Assembly (NCBI GenBank): GCA_030619415.1
Contig: JAUXBM010000099.1
Location: 1 to 6,767 of the forward strand
DNA: 6,767 bases
Origin: Chlorobiota bacterium
GTDB lineage: Bacteria; Bacteroidota; Bacteroidia; Bacteroidales; F082
Reading direction: 5' to 3'
In this document: piece by piece, positions 1 to 6,767 of the stretch
Layout of the letters: each line of letters starts with the position of its first letter
How positions within the stretch are numbered: the stretch's first letter is position 1
Notes under the pieces: generated by a model
The model's database searches: none
The model's input: only the letters and a program-made list of their open reading frames with translations
What the model was told of the DNA's origin: nothing
Translations under genes and position numbers: made by a program

Positions 1-681
1 GCTAATCTTAACCGGTGCTTTGTTGATCACGAAAAGATCTTTATCAGTACCATGTTCAAACCCGTACTTAATATATTCAGCAGCTTCATTACCGGTAATA
101 AACCGACGGCTCATGTCGGGATGAGTGATGGTAACCGGTGATTGTTTTTTAATTTGATCTTCAAAAATAAGTTGTACGGAACCTGGTGTCCAGGCAATAT
201 TGGGAAGCCTCAAGGTGATTATTTGCATGTTTGTTTGATCCAGACTTAGGATGTATGACTCAATCAGGAATTTGGTAATTCCTATTACAGATTGATGGTT
301 CCGAGCCATATCGGAGGAAACAAATACAAATTTATTAAGCTCGTATTTGGCAGCCAATTCGATTAATGATTTTGTGCCCGTGTAGTTTACCCGAAAGGCT
401 TCATTCGGGTCTTGTTCTCCATCTTTAATTCTGGTTATGCCGGCCAGGTGGATAACAATTCCAGGTTTGTGTGTTTCAAGGATATTTTCCAGTGCTTTTT
501 TATCATTTAAGTCAGCATCGGTAAATACGATCCTTGAATTTTGAACAGGTCTGTTTGCATGGTTTCTGCAGTTTAAAACGAGCTTGTAAGTTGTTGTACT
601 GGTAAGCAGGTCAACCAAAAAACGACCGACGAAACCGCAGGCACCGGTGATGAAAATAGTATTTTGATCAGTTTTATTCAT
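1..681 (-). CDS. CapD/FlaA1-like NAD(P)-dependent sugar-nucleotide dehydratase/epimerase (3' end outside window)
   Basis: Short-chain dehydrogenase of the extended type, probably acting on a nucleotide-activated sugar in the cytoplasm for surface-polysaccharide synthesis. 227 codons are visible and the frame runs off the left edge, so the C-terminus is missing. The Rossmann motif TGACGFVG is at residues 12-19, HLAG at 78-81 and VNYTGT at 98-103. The stretch ITHPDMSRRFIT (185-196) matches the THPDMTRFFMT signature of the CapD/FlaA1 (Polysacc_synt_2) family better than generic epimerases. At the active site, SSDM (122-125) and IGITK (133-137) align without gaps to the family's STDK and (M/Y)GATK: Asp124 and Lys137 are kept, but the family Lys is Met125 and the Tyr/Met is Ile133. 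The start is fixed, because an in-frame TAG lies four codons upstream. There is therefore no N-terminal membrane domain as in long CapD proteins. Family placement is fairly sure; the exact substrate and reaction are not known. Confidence 0.85.
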   Translation of the reverse strand, partial: MNKTDQNTIFITGACGFVGRFLVDLLTSTTTYKLVLNCRNHANRPVQNSRIVFTDADLNDKKALENILETHKPGIVIHLAGITRIKDGEQDPNEAFRVNYTGTKSLIELAAKYELNKFVFVSSDMARNHQSVIGITKFLIESYILSLDQTNMQIITLRLPNIAWTPGSVQLIFEDQIKKQSPVTITHPDMSRRFITGNEAAEYIKYGFEHGTDKDLFVINKAPVKIS

Positions 682-688
682 TGAGGTG

Positions 689-721
689 CAAAGCTAGAAA
701 GTTTGAAGTTCTATCCTCAAA
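689..721 (-). promoter_or_regulatory. Putative Bacteroidetes-type promoter for the CapD-like gene
   Basis: Read on the minus strand, TAGCTTTG (696 to 689) fits the Bacteroidetes -7 consensus TAnnTTTG. A TTTG (721 to 718) lies 21 bp upstream as a possible -33 element. The -7 box ends only seven bases before the ATG at 681, so a transcript from it would have almost no leader. This is a motif match only. Confidence 0.5.
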
Positions 722-771
722 TCATTTTCCGTAAACACGTGGGAAGGAAGAAAATTTTAATTTTCACTTTT

Positions 772-801
772 TTTGGTTGTAAAGCTAATTATTACTTTTA
801 C
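772..801 (+). promoter_or_regulatory. Putative promoter for gcvT
   Basis: TACTTTTAC (793-801) is close to the Bacteroidetes -7 box TAnnTTTG, with the last G replaced by A. A TTTG at 772-775 lies 17 bp upstream as a possible -33 element. The box ends 21 bases before the gcvT ATG at 823, a usual leader length. No glycine-riboswitch-like structure fits in the short stretch between this box and the start codon. The sites for the opposite gene lie just upstream, so 682-822 is a divergent promoter region. Confidence 0.45.
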
Positions 802-822
802 GGCAAATTCAAAACTAAAAAA

Positions 823-1908
823 ATGAAAAAAACTGCACTGAACGAAATGCACAGGGAAATGGGTGCCAAAATGGTTGAATTCGTTGGGTTCGATATGCCG
901 GTTCAATTTGAAGGAATTAACGCTGAACATGAAACAGTGAGAACTAAACTGGGTGTTTTTGATGTATCGCATATGGGTGAGTTCTGGGTAGATGGACCGA
1001 ATGCTTTTGATCTGGTTCAAAAAGTCTCAACCAACGATGTTGCCGCTCTTCATGACGGAAAAGTGCAGTACAGTTGTTTCCCGAATGGAAAAGGAGGAAT
1101 CGTTGATGATTTTCTCTGCTATCGTTTTGATGAAGAGAAATATCTGCTGGTCGTTAACGCCTCAAACATCGAAAAGGATTGGGAATATATTAACAGCCAC
1201 AGTATTGTTGGTGCAAAGTTGACGAATGCCTCAGATGATATTTCTCAGCTGGCCATTCAGGGACCAATTGCTTTGAAAGCCATGCAAAAACTGACCCATG
1301 AACCCATTGAGGATATGGAATATTATACCTTCAAAGTCATTGAATTTGCCGGTGTAAAGGATGTGATTTTCTCAACAACAGGCTATACCGGTTCAGGTGG
1401 CTGTGAGATTTACATGAAAAATCCAGATGTCGGGGCCATTTATAAAGAAGTGCTTAAAGCTGGGCAGGAGTTTGGTATCAAACCCATTGGATTGGGAGCT
1501 CGGGACACTTTACGACTCGAATCGGGTTTTAGCCTTTATGGAAATGATATTGATGACACTACTTCTCCCATTGCAGCCGGACTTGGCTGGATAACCAAGT
1601 TTGTTGAAGGCAATGATTTCATCGACCGCGATCTTTTCTTAAACCAAAAAGAGAACGGAGTTCCCCGCCGCTTAAAAGGTTTTATCATGGAAGAACGCGC
1701 CATTCCCCGCCAGCATTACGAAGTGTGTGATGCAGATGGAAATGTAATTGGGGAGGTTACATCCGGAACCATGTCACCGATGTTGAAAAAAGGTGTTGGC
1801 ATGGCTTATATCGACAAACCTTACTGGAAGGATGGATTGGAGATTTACATTAAGGTACGTAACAAATTAGCCAAAGCACTGGTTCAAAGACCTCCGTTTT
1901 ATAAGTAG
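823..1908 (+). CDS. gcvT: Aminomethyltransferase, T-protein of the glycine cleavage system
   Basis: Cytoplasmic enzyme that takes the aminomethyl group from the lipoyl arm of H-protein (GcvH), passes its one-carbon unit to tetrahydrofolate to give 5,10-methylene-THF, and releases ammonia. The 361-residue length is normal for the family. The folate-binding N-terminal domain covers about residues 5-260 and the GcvT C-terminal domain about 282-361. Visible landmarks are FDVSHMGEF (46-54), GGIVDDF (91-97) with the conserved catalytic-region Asp, VVNASN (110-115), the family signature GARDTLRLE (225-233) with SLYGNDID (237-244), and [10 protein letters not shown] (310-319). The ATG at 823 is chosen over the in-frame ATG at 703: the [20 protein letters not shown] start is the typical T-protein N-terminus, the 40 extra residues look like translated intergenic DNA, and a promoter-like box lies at 793-801. 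No gcvH or gcvP is nearby, so the gene appears to be transcribed alone. The product call is very secure. Confidence 0.97.
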   Translation: MKKTALNEMHREMGAKMVEFVGFDMPVQFEGINAEHETVRTKLGVFDVSHMGEFWVDGPNAFDLVQKVSTNDVAALHDGKVQYSCFPNGKGGIVDDFLCYRFDEEKYLLVVNASNIEKDWEYINSHSIVGAKLTNASDDISQLAIQGPIALKAMQKLTHEPIEDMEYYTFKVIEFAGVKDVIFSTTGYTGSGGCEIYMKNPDVGAIYKEVLKAGQEFGIKPIGLGARDTLRLESGFSLYGNDIDDTTSPIAAGLGWITKFVEGNDFIDRDLFLNQKENGVPRRLKGFIMEERAIPRQHYEVCDADGNVIGEVTSGTMSPMLKKGVGMAYIDKPYWKDGLEIYIKVRNKLAKALVQRPPFYK

Positions 1909-1910
1909 TT

Positions 1911-1941
1911 TTCACGCGGCGGCGCAGCGTCGCAGCGTGAA
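1911..1941. terminator. GC-rich hairpin between convergent gcvT and parE, likely bidirectional terminator
   Basis: The stretch folds on itself around base 1926. Bases 1911-1917 (TTCACGC) pair perfectly with 1935-1941 (GCGTGAA). After one G-A mismatch (1918/1934), bases 1919-1924 pair with 1928-1933 with one G-U wobble, closing a CAG triloop. It begins two bases after the gcvT stop and ends 27 bases before the parE stop, as expected of a terminator shared by convergent genes. There is no T-run directly after the stem on either strand; the nearest on the plus strand is T6 at 1957-1962. Intrinsic termination is thus inferred from structure and position. Confidence 0.55.
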
Positions 1942-1968
1942 TGATTGCAAGAAAAGTTTTTTGAAGGC

Positions 1969-3828
1969 TTAAGCGACTTTGGGCTCCAGCGCTACATCTT
2001 CCTCAATGCGAAGGTTATTGATAATAAATACCTGGCGCTCGGGTGTGTTTTTTCCCATATAAAATGACAAGGTTTCAGCAACGGAGGATTCCCTGCGCAG
2101 GATAACCGGATCCAGCCGGATGGTCGCGCCGATAAAATGTTTGAACTCACCGGGTGATATCTCTCCTAGTCCTTTAAATCGTGTGATTTCCGGGCTTGAC
2201 CTGAGCTTATTAATGGCTGTAATTTTTTCTTCGTCGCTGTAGCAGTAAATGGTTTCCTTTTTATTTCTCACCCTGAACAAAGGCGTTTGCAAAATATAAA
2301 GATGTCCGTGTTTCACAAGGTCAGGATAGAATTGCAAAAAGAAAGTGAGCAACAACAACCTGATATGCATGCCATCAACATCGGCATCTGTTGCGATTAC
2401 TACATTGTTGTAACGCAGGTTTTCAGCACTTTCGTCAATGTTTAATGCGGCTTGCAATAAATTAAACTCTTCGTTCTGGTAAACAATTTTCTTGCTGAGG
2501 CCATAGCAATTCAGGGGTTTCCCTTTCAAACTGAAAACTGCCTGGGTTTGCACATTCCGCGATTTTGTAATAGAGCCGCTGGCCGAATCACCCTCGGTAA
2601 TAAATAGCGTGGTCTCCAATCGTTTTTCGTGGTTTGTATTGAGGTGGATCCGACAATCGCGCAATTTTTTATTGTGAAGGCTGGCTTTCTTTATACTTTC
2701 GCGTGCAAGCTTTTTGATGCCGGCCATGTCCTTTCTTTCCTTCTCCGACTGCATTATTTTTCGGTACAATGCTTCCGCCGTTTCGGAATGAATATGCAGG
2801 TAATTATCGAGATTTCGTTTTATGATGTCGTTGATGTAATGACGAACTGTTTGACCGCCCGCCTCGATATGCTGCGATCCCAGCTTTGTTTTTGTTTGTG
2901 ATTCAAATACAGGCTCTTGAACTTTTATGCTGAATGCTGCAATTAACGAAGTTTTGATGTCGCTGGTTTCAAAATCTTTACCAAAAAATTCCCTGATTGT
3001 TTTGACGATAGCTTCCCTGAATGCCAATTGGTGTGTGCCTCCTGAAGTAGTATGCTGACCATTCACAAAGGAAAAATATTCTTCGCTGTAAGATCGTGAA
3101 CTGTGACTGAAGGCGCATTCGAAATCGCCCTCTTTGAGGTGAATGATGGGGTAGAGTACAGGGCCGTTACCGTTGATGTTTCTTTCCAGCAAGTCGTAAA
3201 GGCCATTTTTTGCCTGGAACTTCTGTCCGTTGAAAATGATGGTCAAGCCATTGTTCAGGAATACATAATTCCACAACATCTCTTCGATGTACTCAAATAA
3301 AAAATGGAAATTCCCGAATATTTCGTTGTCCGGAACAAAAGAGATAACAGTTCCCTGCTTATCATCACTTTTAATAATGTTGGCGTCGGTTAGTAATTTT
3401 CCGCGTTCGAACTCAACAACCTTTGTTTTCCCTTCTCTGATTGATTGTGCTTTAAAATATCCTGATAAAGCATTAACCGCTTTTGATCCAACACCATTTA
3501 AGCCAACCGCTTTTTTAAAAACTTTCGAGTCGTATTTAGCGCCGGTATTTATCTTACTCACGCATTCAAGTACTTTCCCAAGTGGCATACCACGACCAAA
3601 ATCCCGAACTGTGACTTCTTTTTCGTTAACTGTAACTTCGATGGTTTTACCATGCCCCATTACGAATTCATCGATGGAGTTGTCAATCATCTCTTTCAAC
3701 AGTACATAAATACCATCATCCTGCGAACTTCCATCACCAAGTTTCCCAATGTACATGCCGGGTCTAAGCCGGATGTGTTCTTTCCAGTCTAACGATCGTA
3801 TGCTATCTTCTGTGTAATCAGCCGACAT
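1969..3828 (-). CDS. parE: DNA topoisomerase IV subunit B (ATPase subunit)
   Basis: ATP-binding subunit of the type IIA topoisomerase that decatenates and relaxes chromosomes, working with ParC, which carries the DNA-cutting tyrosine. The 619-residue length suits ParE. From the N-terminus: RPGMYIG (22-28); the GHKL ATPase site with EMIDNSIDE (46-54; Glu46, Asn50), DFGRGMP (76-82) and [14 protein letters not shown] (109-122); the transducer domain with QTKTKLGS (311-318), whose Gln and Lys contact the ATP phosphate in the family; the TOPRIM domain with [10 protein letters not shown] (410-419; Glu412) and ATDADVDG (479-486; Asp481, Asp483); and RFKGLGE (550-556). The opening [20 protein letters not shown] and the short length favour ParE over GyrB. 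The start is fixed by an in-frame TAA three codons upstream, and AAGGTGAG directly precedes the ATG. No parC follows: the next gene downstream is convergent gcvT. A gyrase-type B subunit is the only realistic alternative. Confidence 0.95.
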   Translation of the reverse strand: MSADYTEDSIRSLDWKEHIRLRPGMYIGKLGDGSSQDDGIYVLLKEMIDNSIDEFVMGHGKTIEVTVNEKEVTVRDFGRGMPLGKVLECVSKINTGAKYDSKVFKKAVGLNGVGSKAVNALSGYFKAQSIREGKTKVVEFERGKLLTDANIIKSDDKQGTVISFVPDNEIFGNFHFLFEYIEEMLWNYVFLNNGLTIIFNGQKFQAKNGLYDLLERNINGNGPVLYPIIHLKEGDFECAFSHSSRSYSEEYFSFVNGQHTTSGGTHQLAFREAIVKTIREFFGKDFETSDIKTSLIAAFSIKVQEPVFESQTKTKLGSQHIEAGGQTVRHYINDIIKRNLDNYLHIHSETAEALYRKIMQSEKERKDMAGIKKLARESIKKASLHNKKLRDCRIHLNTNHEKRLETTLFITEGDSASGSITKSRNVQTQAVFSLKGKPLNCYGLSKKIVYQNEEFNLLQAALNIDESAENLRYNNVVIATDADVDGMHIRLLLLTFFLQFYPDLVKHGHLYILQTPLFRVRNKKETIYCYSDEEKITAINKLRSSPEITRFKGLGEISPGEFKHFIGATIRLDPVILRRESSVAETLSFYMGKNTPERQVFIINNLRIEEDVALEPKVA

Positions 3829-3845
3829 CTCACCTTAATTTGAGG

Positions 3846-3853
3846 CAAAAATA
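3846..3853 (-). promoter_or_regulatory. Putative -7 promoter element for parE
   Basis: On the minus strand the bases read TATTTTTG, a full match to the Bacteroidetes -7 consensus TAnnTTTG, ending 17 bases before the parE ATG. No clear -33 TTTG lies at the usual 19-21 bp distance. A second TATTTTTG lies 37 bp further upstream (3883-3890, minus strand) and could be an alternative start point. Such short AT-rich motifs occur by chance. Confidence 0.4.
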
Positions 3854-3995
3854 GAAACTTCAATATCCGGTCACCACATTTTCAAAAATAGTTTTTAAGA
3901 TGGGTTTGTTGAAAACCATTGGCAAACCAAAGATTTCAGTGCGTTGCCGGGATCAAGGTATGAGCTCAATATGCGTGTCGGAGGAACACAAAAAA

Positions 3996-4027
3996 TTAGT
4001 CAGGGTCGGGTAAATTCATACTTTTAC
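3996..4027 (+). promoter_or_regulatory. Putative promoter for the asparagine-synthetase-like gene
   Basis: TACTTTTAC (4019-4027) is the same -7-like nonamer found upstream of gcvT. TTAG (3996-3999) lies 19 bp upstream as a weak -33 element. The box ends 23 bases before the ATG at 4051. No purine-rich ribosome binding site is visible between them, which is common in Bacteroidota. Confidence 0.4.
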
Positions 4028-4050
4028 AATACCATTCTGCGAAGACAAAT

Positions 4051-5787
4051 ATGCCTGGATTTACACTGATTTACCAATTTGATGGGCTTAATGAAAGCAT
4101 CAAAAAAAGAACTGACAGGTTGGTGGAAGCCTCCTTTAAAATCCAGTATATCAGCAAGACAGATGAGATGCTGCTCCTCTTTCGCGATGGAAACCAATAC
4201 CCATACGAGATAATTGAGACCAAAGAACACATTGCGGTAATTGAAGGAAGAATATACGGAATTAACATCTCAGAGGATAAATATTTCCAAAGTCAAATTG
4301 AAAAGTTGATTCAAAACAAGGGGCCTGTAAAGGGGAATGATGATATTGACAATGCCGGATATTTTAGAAATCTGGATGGTGAATTTATCATTTATATAAT
4401 TGATAAAAAGGGAGAAAAAATCGTCGTATTCAATGATTACCTTGGCCGCTTGCCTGTGTATGTTTATCACCAAAAACAATTTATTTTGTCGAGAGACATG
4501 TTTGTCCTCGATAAAATTACCCCGGGTTTGATGTTTGATGATGCCTCTATTTATCAATATCTAAGAATTGGTTACCCGGTTGGCAACAGGACCTTGTACC
4601 ACGACATCGACAGGCTTAAACCGTCATCGCTTGTTACAATCGAAAATGAGCAAGTTAATATAACTAACCAGCCAATTGATATTGAAGAATTGGCCAATAC
4701 ATTCGATCATTCGTCAAATCCCGAAGAGGCGTTGTATGAAGCGTTCACGAAAGCCGTAAAAAATAGGTTTAAAATAGATGAAAGGATTATTTTGTCGTTG
4801 AGTGGTGGGCTCGACTCACGGGTGATCATGGGGGTTATTGAGAAAAATAATTTACAGGCCGACTATTCCGCCTTTAATTATGACAATGCCATTATCAATT
4901 CTGATGTTGCCATCGTGAAGCAATTGAGCCGGCATTATGGAAAATCGCCAAATATTATGGAGGTAAATGAATGGTCGCCTGAATTTTTTGATGAGTTTAC
5001 GCTTGCGAAAGGAGGGATGAATTACCTGGGAATGGCTTTTATTCTGCATTTTTTGAAGAATCTTGCATCCAGTTACCAATTGATGATAACCGGCGATGGA
5101 GGCGATAAAACTTTACCCGGTCTGTTACCGGGAATATCTCTCAGTCAAAAACAATTATCAAATTTCATAGTGCGGAAGAATGAAGTTTCCTCGCGAAAAA
5201 CCCTTCGGGACTTATTTCTTTTTGATGCTGCTGAGGAGGAGAAAAAATTAAAAGAGTACCTGGCCAGCCTCCCGGGAAGCAGCACAAACATGAAGTACAA
5301 ACATTTCCAATTATTTGAGAGAGGCATAAACTGGTTGTTCGAAGGTGAAGATCGCAACAGGAGTTTTATCTGGAGTACTACCCCATTTTACAGTCCCGCT
5401 TTTTTTAAGCTGTCCCATTCAATCCCTGAAAAGGCTAAATCGAATTTTAAGTTGTTTCGGGCCTTCACGAACCTTGTCGATAACAAATTAAATGATTTTC
5501 CGAATGCTAACTGGGGTATACCGCTTGCGAATACCCGGCAAATTGATAAAATATTTTTCAGGCAGAAAATTAAAAACAGGTTCCGTCTGCCATCGCTAAA
5601 CATGGTGAGTCAATCTGAAAACCATGAAGCGATGATTGAAATGGTGATCGCTTTGATGCACAAAGGTTTTGGCGGCCAGCTTTCCATTTATGCCGATCAG
5701 CATGATTTGCGTGCCGCTTCAGGTGAGACGCTTTATCATTTACTGTCGCTGTTAAAAGTATCGGAGATGACCTGGAAGAGTGTTTGA
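4051..5787 (+). CDS. Asparagine-synthetase-like protein without the glutaminase cysteine
   Basis: 578 residues with the two-domain plan of class II asparagine synthetases. The N-terminal part (about 1-200) resembles the glutamine amidotransferase type-2 domain, with NLDGEFIIYIID (107-118) and NDYLGRLPVYVY (128-139) matching AsnB's LNGMFAF and RDRxGxxPLYY regions. The C-terminal part holds the ATP pyrophosphatase loop SLSGGLDSR (249-257), TGDGGDK (347-353) and TTPFYSPAFFKLSHSIP (443-459). Active enzymes start Met-Cys, the Cys becoming the nucleophile; here residue 2 is Pro and the protein has no Cys at all, so glutamine hydrolysis by the usual route is impossible. The AsnB motif SGEGSDE becomes TGDGGDK, and the R-x-K-x-G-F segment that holds a catalytic Lys in AsnB appears as FPNANWGIP (483-491). 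An in-frame TAG at 3997 and no earlier ATG fix the start. It may be an ATP-dependent adenylating or amide-forming enzyme using ammonia or another amine, perhaps for a polysaccharide; its function is not known. It stands alone between a divergent parE and a convergent flippase. Confidence 0.8.
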   Translation: MPGFTLIYQFDGLNESIKKRTDRLVEASFKIQYISKTDEMLLLFRDGNQYPYEIIETKEHIAVIEGRIYGINISEDKYFQSQIEKLIQNKGPVKGNDDIDNAGYFRNLDGEFIIYIIDKKGEKIVVFNDYLGRLPVYVYHQKQFILSRDMFVLDKITPGLMFDDASIYQYLRIGYPVGNRTLYHDIDRLKPSSLVTIENEQVNITNQPIDIEELANTFDHSSNPEEALYEAFTKAVKNRFKIDERIILSLSGGLDSRVIMGVIEKNNLQADYSAFNYDNAIINSDVAIVKQLSRHYGKSPNIMEVNEWSPEFFDEFTLAKGGMNYLGMAFILHFLKNLASSYQLMITGDGGDKTLPGLLPGISLSQKQLSNFIVRKNEVSSRKTLRDLFLFDAAEEEKKLKEYLASLPGSSTNMKYKHFQLFERGINWLFEGEDRNRSFIWSTTPFYSPAFFKLSHSIPEKAKSNFKLFRAFTNLVDNKLNDFPNANWGIPLANTRQIDKIFFRQKIKNRFRLPSLNMVSQSENHEAMIEMVIALMHKGFGGQLSIYADQHDLRAASGETLYHLLSLLKVSEMTWKSV

Positions 5788-5790
5788 GTT

Positions 5791-5853
5791 TTTGGGGTGA
5801 CTAAAGTATTTGGAGTGCCTAAAGTGAACTAGAGTATTTGGAGTGCCTGGAGT
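5791..5853. repeat. Degenerate tandem repeat (28-bp period, heptad-like)
   Basis: AGTATTTGGAGTGCCT occurs twice without a mismatch (5805-5820 and 5833-5848), 28 bp apart. The heptamer CTRRAGT occurs four times: CTAAAGT at 5801 and 5819, CTAGAGT at 5829 and CTGGAGT at 5847. A third, weaker TTTGGGGTGACT unit starts at 5791. The tract begins four bases after the stop of the asparagine-synthetase-like gene and holds no ORF. Confidence 0.7.
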
Positions 5854-5881
5854 TCGCATACTTCTTGTAAAATTAGTATTC

Positions 5882-6014
5882 AGAGACCTTTTCAAAACCT
5901 CTAAAAACTGTCTTTCTGAACGAAGTGAAGAATCCTTACGTTCTGAATTTCAGCTATGTAAAGTTTCTTCATTTCAATCAGGATGACAAAACGGTGTGTT
6001 TTAAAAAGGTCTCC
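5882..6014. repeat. Nested palindromic element, MITE- or REP-like
   Basis: A 133-bp non-coding unit symmetrical around about 5948. The outer arms, AGAGACCTTTTCAAAAC (5882-5898) and GTTTTAAAAAGGTCTCC (5998-6014), are inverted repeats matching at 15 of 17 positions. Inner 27-base arms (5909-5935, containing TTCTGAACGAAGTGAAGAAT; and 5962-5988, ending CAGGATGACA) match at 20 of 27. The core is TTAC (5936-5939) against GTAA (5958-5961) around TGAATTTCA (5944-5952). The inner-arm sequence resembles intergenic palindromes I recall as widespread in Bacteroidota. No transposase is present, so any mobility would need help in trans. The transcript would fold into a long hairpin and could end transcription from both convergent neighbours. 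Confidence 0.7.
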
Positions 6015-6058
6015 TTCAAAGAAAAAAATTAATGATAATCAGCAGCCTCGGGCGCTTA

Positions 6059-6767
6059 TTATTCCAGATTGGATTTGTCCTTGGCCAATGTTTCCTGAAC
6101 AATTTTTTTGAAATCCGTAAAGTCGTTTCTCGCCGGAAGCCATTCGGTTACTTTTGTTTGTGTTTCCCTTCTGAAGACCATGTATTGATAAATTACAGTT
6201 GAGGTGTAACTAACTGAAGCTGTTATGGCTGCACCGATAAAGCCGTATGATGGGATCAACAAAATTGCCAGGATAACAGTAAAAACAAACCCGATTATCT
6301 TGGCATACAGGTTTACTTTCGGTTCACCCATGCCTGAAAAATAATGACTGAAAATATTGTTGGCGGCCAGGGCCATCACGCCGGGGCTGAGGGCAATGAT
6401 CACTGGTTTTACGCCGATGAAATCATCGCTGAACATCCAGGTGTAAAACGATTCGGGCAATACATTAATTACGACTACCGCAGCCAGTGTCAATAAAACG
6501 ACAACCTTCATCAGCCTGATTGTGAGGATCCTTGAATATTCTGCATCTCTCGAGTTGGAGATCGCAGAAAATTGGACAACCGCAATACTCTGTCCGATAA
6601 GTTTAAATCCTTCGGTTAATTGAATACCGGCATTGTAGATGCCAAGAGCAGGGAGCCCTGCAAAATGTTTGATGAAAAAGAAGCTCATCCGGTTATTCCC
6701 AATGCTCAGTAAATTGGCCAGTTGAGTAATTAAACCGTAATTGAAAACCTTCTTTACGGTATCAAAC
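6059..6767 (-). CDS. Polysaccharide flippase, Wzx/MATE-like (N-terminal part outside window)
   Basis: Inner-membrane protein, probably moving lipid-linked sugar units across the membrane for surface-polysaccharide assembly. The C-terminal 235 residues are visible. The frame stays open to the right edge, so the Met encoded at 6688 is internal and not the start; the 26 residues before it (FDTVKKVFNYGL at the edge) continue the protein. Visible hydrophobic segments lie near residues 87-104 (VVVLLTLAAVVVINVLP), 121-140 (PVIIALSPGVMALAANNIF) and 156-198. The last includes LLIPSYGFIGAAITASVSY, typical of the Polysacc_synt_C/MATE fold, preceded by FSGMGEPKVNLYAK (143-156). It ends in a charged tail of about 38 residues, presumably cytoplasmic. 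The gene converges on the asparagine-synthetase-like gene across a 271-bp repeat-containing gap. Other polysaccharide transporters of the same fold cannot be excluded, and the specificity is unknown. Confidence 0.85.
   Translation of the reverse strand, partial: FDTVKKVFNYGLITQLANLLSIGNNRMSFFFIKHFAGLPALGIYNAGIQLTEGFKLIGQSIAVVQFSAISNSRDAEYSRILTIRLMKVVVLLTLAAVVVINVLPESFYTWMFSDDFIGVKPVIIALSPGVMALAANNIFSHYFSGMGEPKVNLYAKIIGFVFTVILAILLIPSYGFIGAAITASVSYTSTVIYQYMVFRRETQTKVTEWLPARNDFTDFKKIVQETLAKDKSNLE

Noticed and set aside
703..822. In-frame 40-codon upstream extension of gcvT starting at the ATG at 703
   Set aside because: The added residues do not resemble any T-protein N-terminus, the stretch carries promoter-like boxes for both directions, and the ATG at 823 gives the normal family start and length.
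682..822. Glycine riboswitch upstream of gcvT
   Set aside because: The 141-bp divergent gap holds promoter-like boxes, and only about 20 bases remain between the -7 box and the ATG, too few for an aptamer.
3287..3709. Plus-strand open frame of 140 codons inside parE
   Set aside because: It is antisense to the conserved ATPase domain of parE, has no recognisable domain, and is best explained as a shadow of parE codon use. The smaller open frames antisense to parE, gcvT and the asparagine-synthetase-like gene were rejected for the same reason.
3903..3928. Inverted repeat GGTTTG/CAAACC in the parE upstream region as an operator
   Set aside because: Only six paired bases with a 14-base gap in AT-rich DNA. 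This is expected by chance and no regulator is nearby.
6059..6688. A complete 209-residue membrane protein starting at the Met encoded at 6688
   Set aside because: The frame stays open to the window edge and the 26 preceding residues continue the protein, so this is the C-terminal part of a longer flippase.

Overview
The window looks like chromosomal DNA of a member of the Bacteroidota. The evidence is the Bacteroidetes-style -7 elements (TAnnTTTG or TACTTTTAC) just before four of the genes, the weak or missing Shine-Dalgarno sequences, the moderately AT-rich composition, and the protein types: a roughly 620-residue ParE, a GcvT starting [10 protein letters not shown], and intergenic TTCTGAACGAAGTGAAGAAT-type palindromes. 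The genus cannot be fixed from this stretch.

Layout from left to right: (1) the first 227 codons, on the minus strand, of a short CapD/FlaA1-like NAD(P)-dependent sugar-nucleotide dehydratase/epimerase, cut by the left edge. (2) A divergent promoter region, then gcvT on the plus strand (aminomethyltransferase of the glycine cleavage system, 361 aa, starting at 823 and not at an earlier in-frame ATG). (3) A 60-bp convergent gap with a strong GC-rich hairpin, then parE on the minus strand (topoisomerase IV subunit B, 619 aa). (4) A 222-bp divergent region with probable promoters for parE and for the next gene. (5) A plus-strand asparagine-synthetase-like protein of 578 aa that lacks the nucleophilic Cys2 and contains no cysteine at all. 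(6) A 271-bp convergent gap with a degenerate tandem repeat and a 133-bp nested palindrome that looks like a MITE or REP-type element. (7) The C-terminal 235 residues, on the minus strand, of a Wzx/MATE-like polysaccharide flippase, cut by the right edge.

No two adjacent genes lie on the same strand, so the window shows no operon. gcvT and parE are housekeeping genes. The sugar dehydratase at the left, the asparagine-synthetase-like protein and the flippase at the right are types often found in surface-polysaccharide (O-antigen, capsule or exopolysaccharide) loci, so the window may sit where such loci border core genes; this is inference. I found no convincing undescribed multi-gene system. 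The points most worth a second look are the cysteine-free asparagine-synthetase homologue with altered active-site motifs, the dehydratase with substituted catalytic residues, and the nested palindromic repeat.
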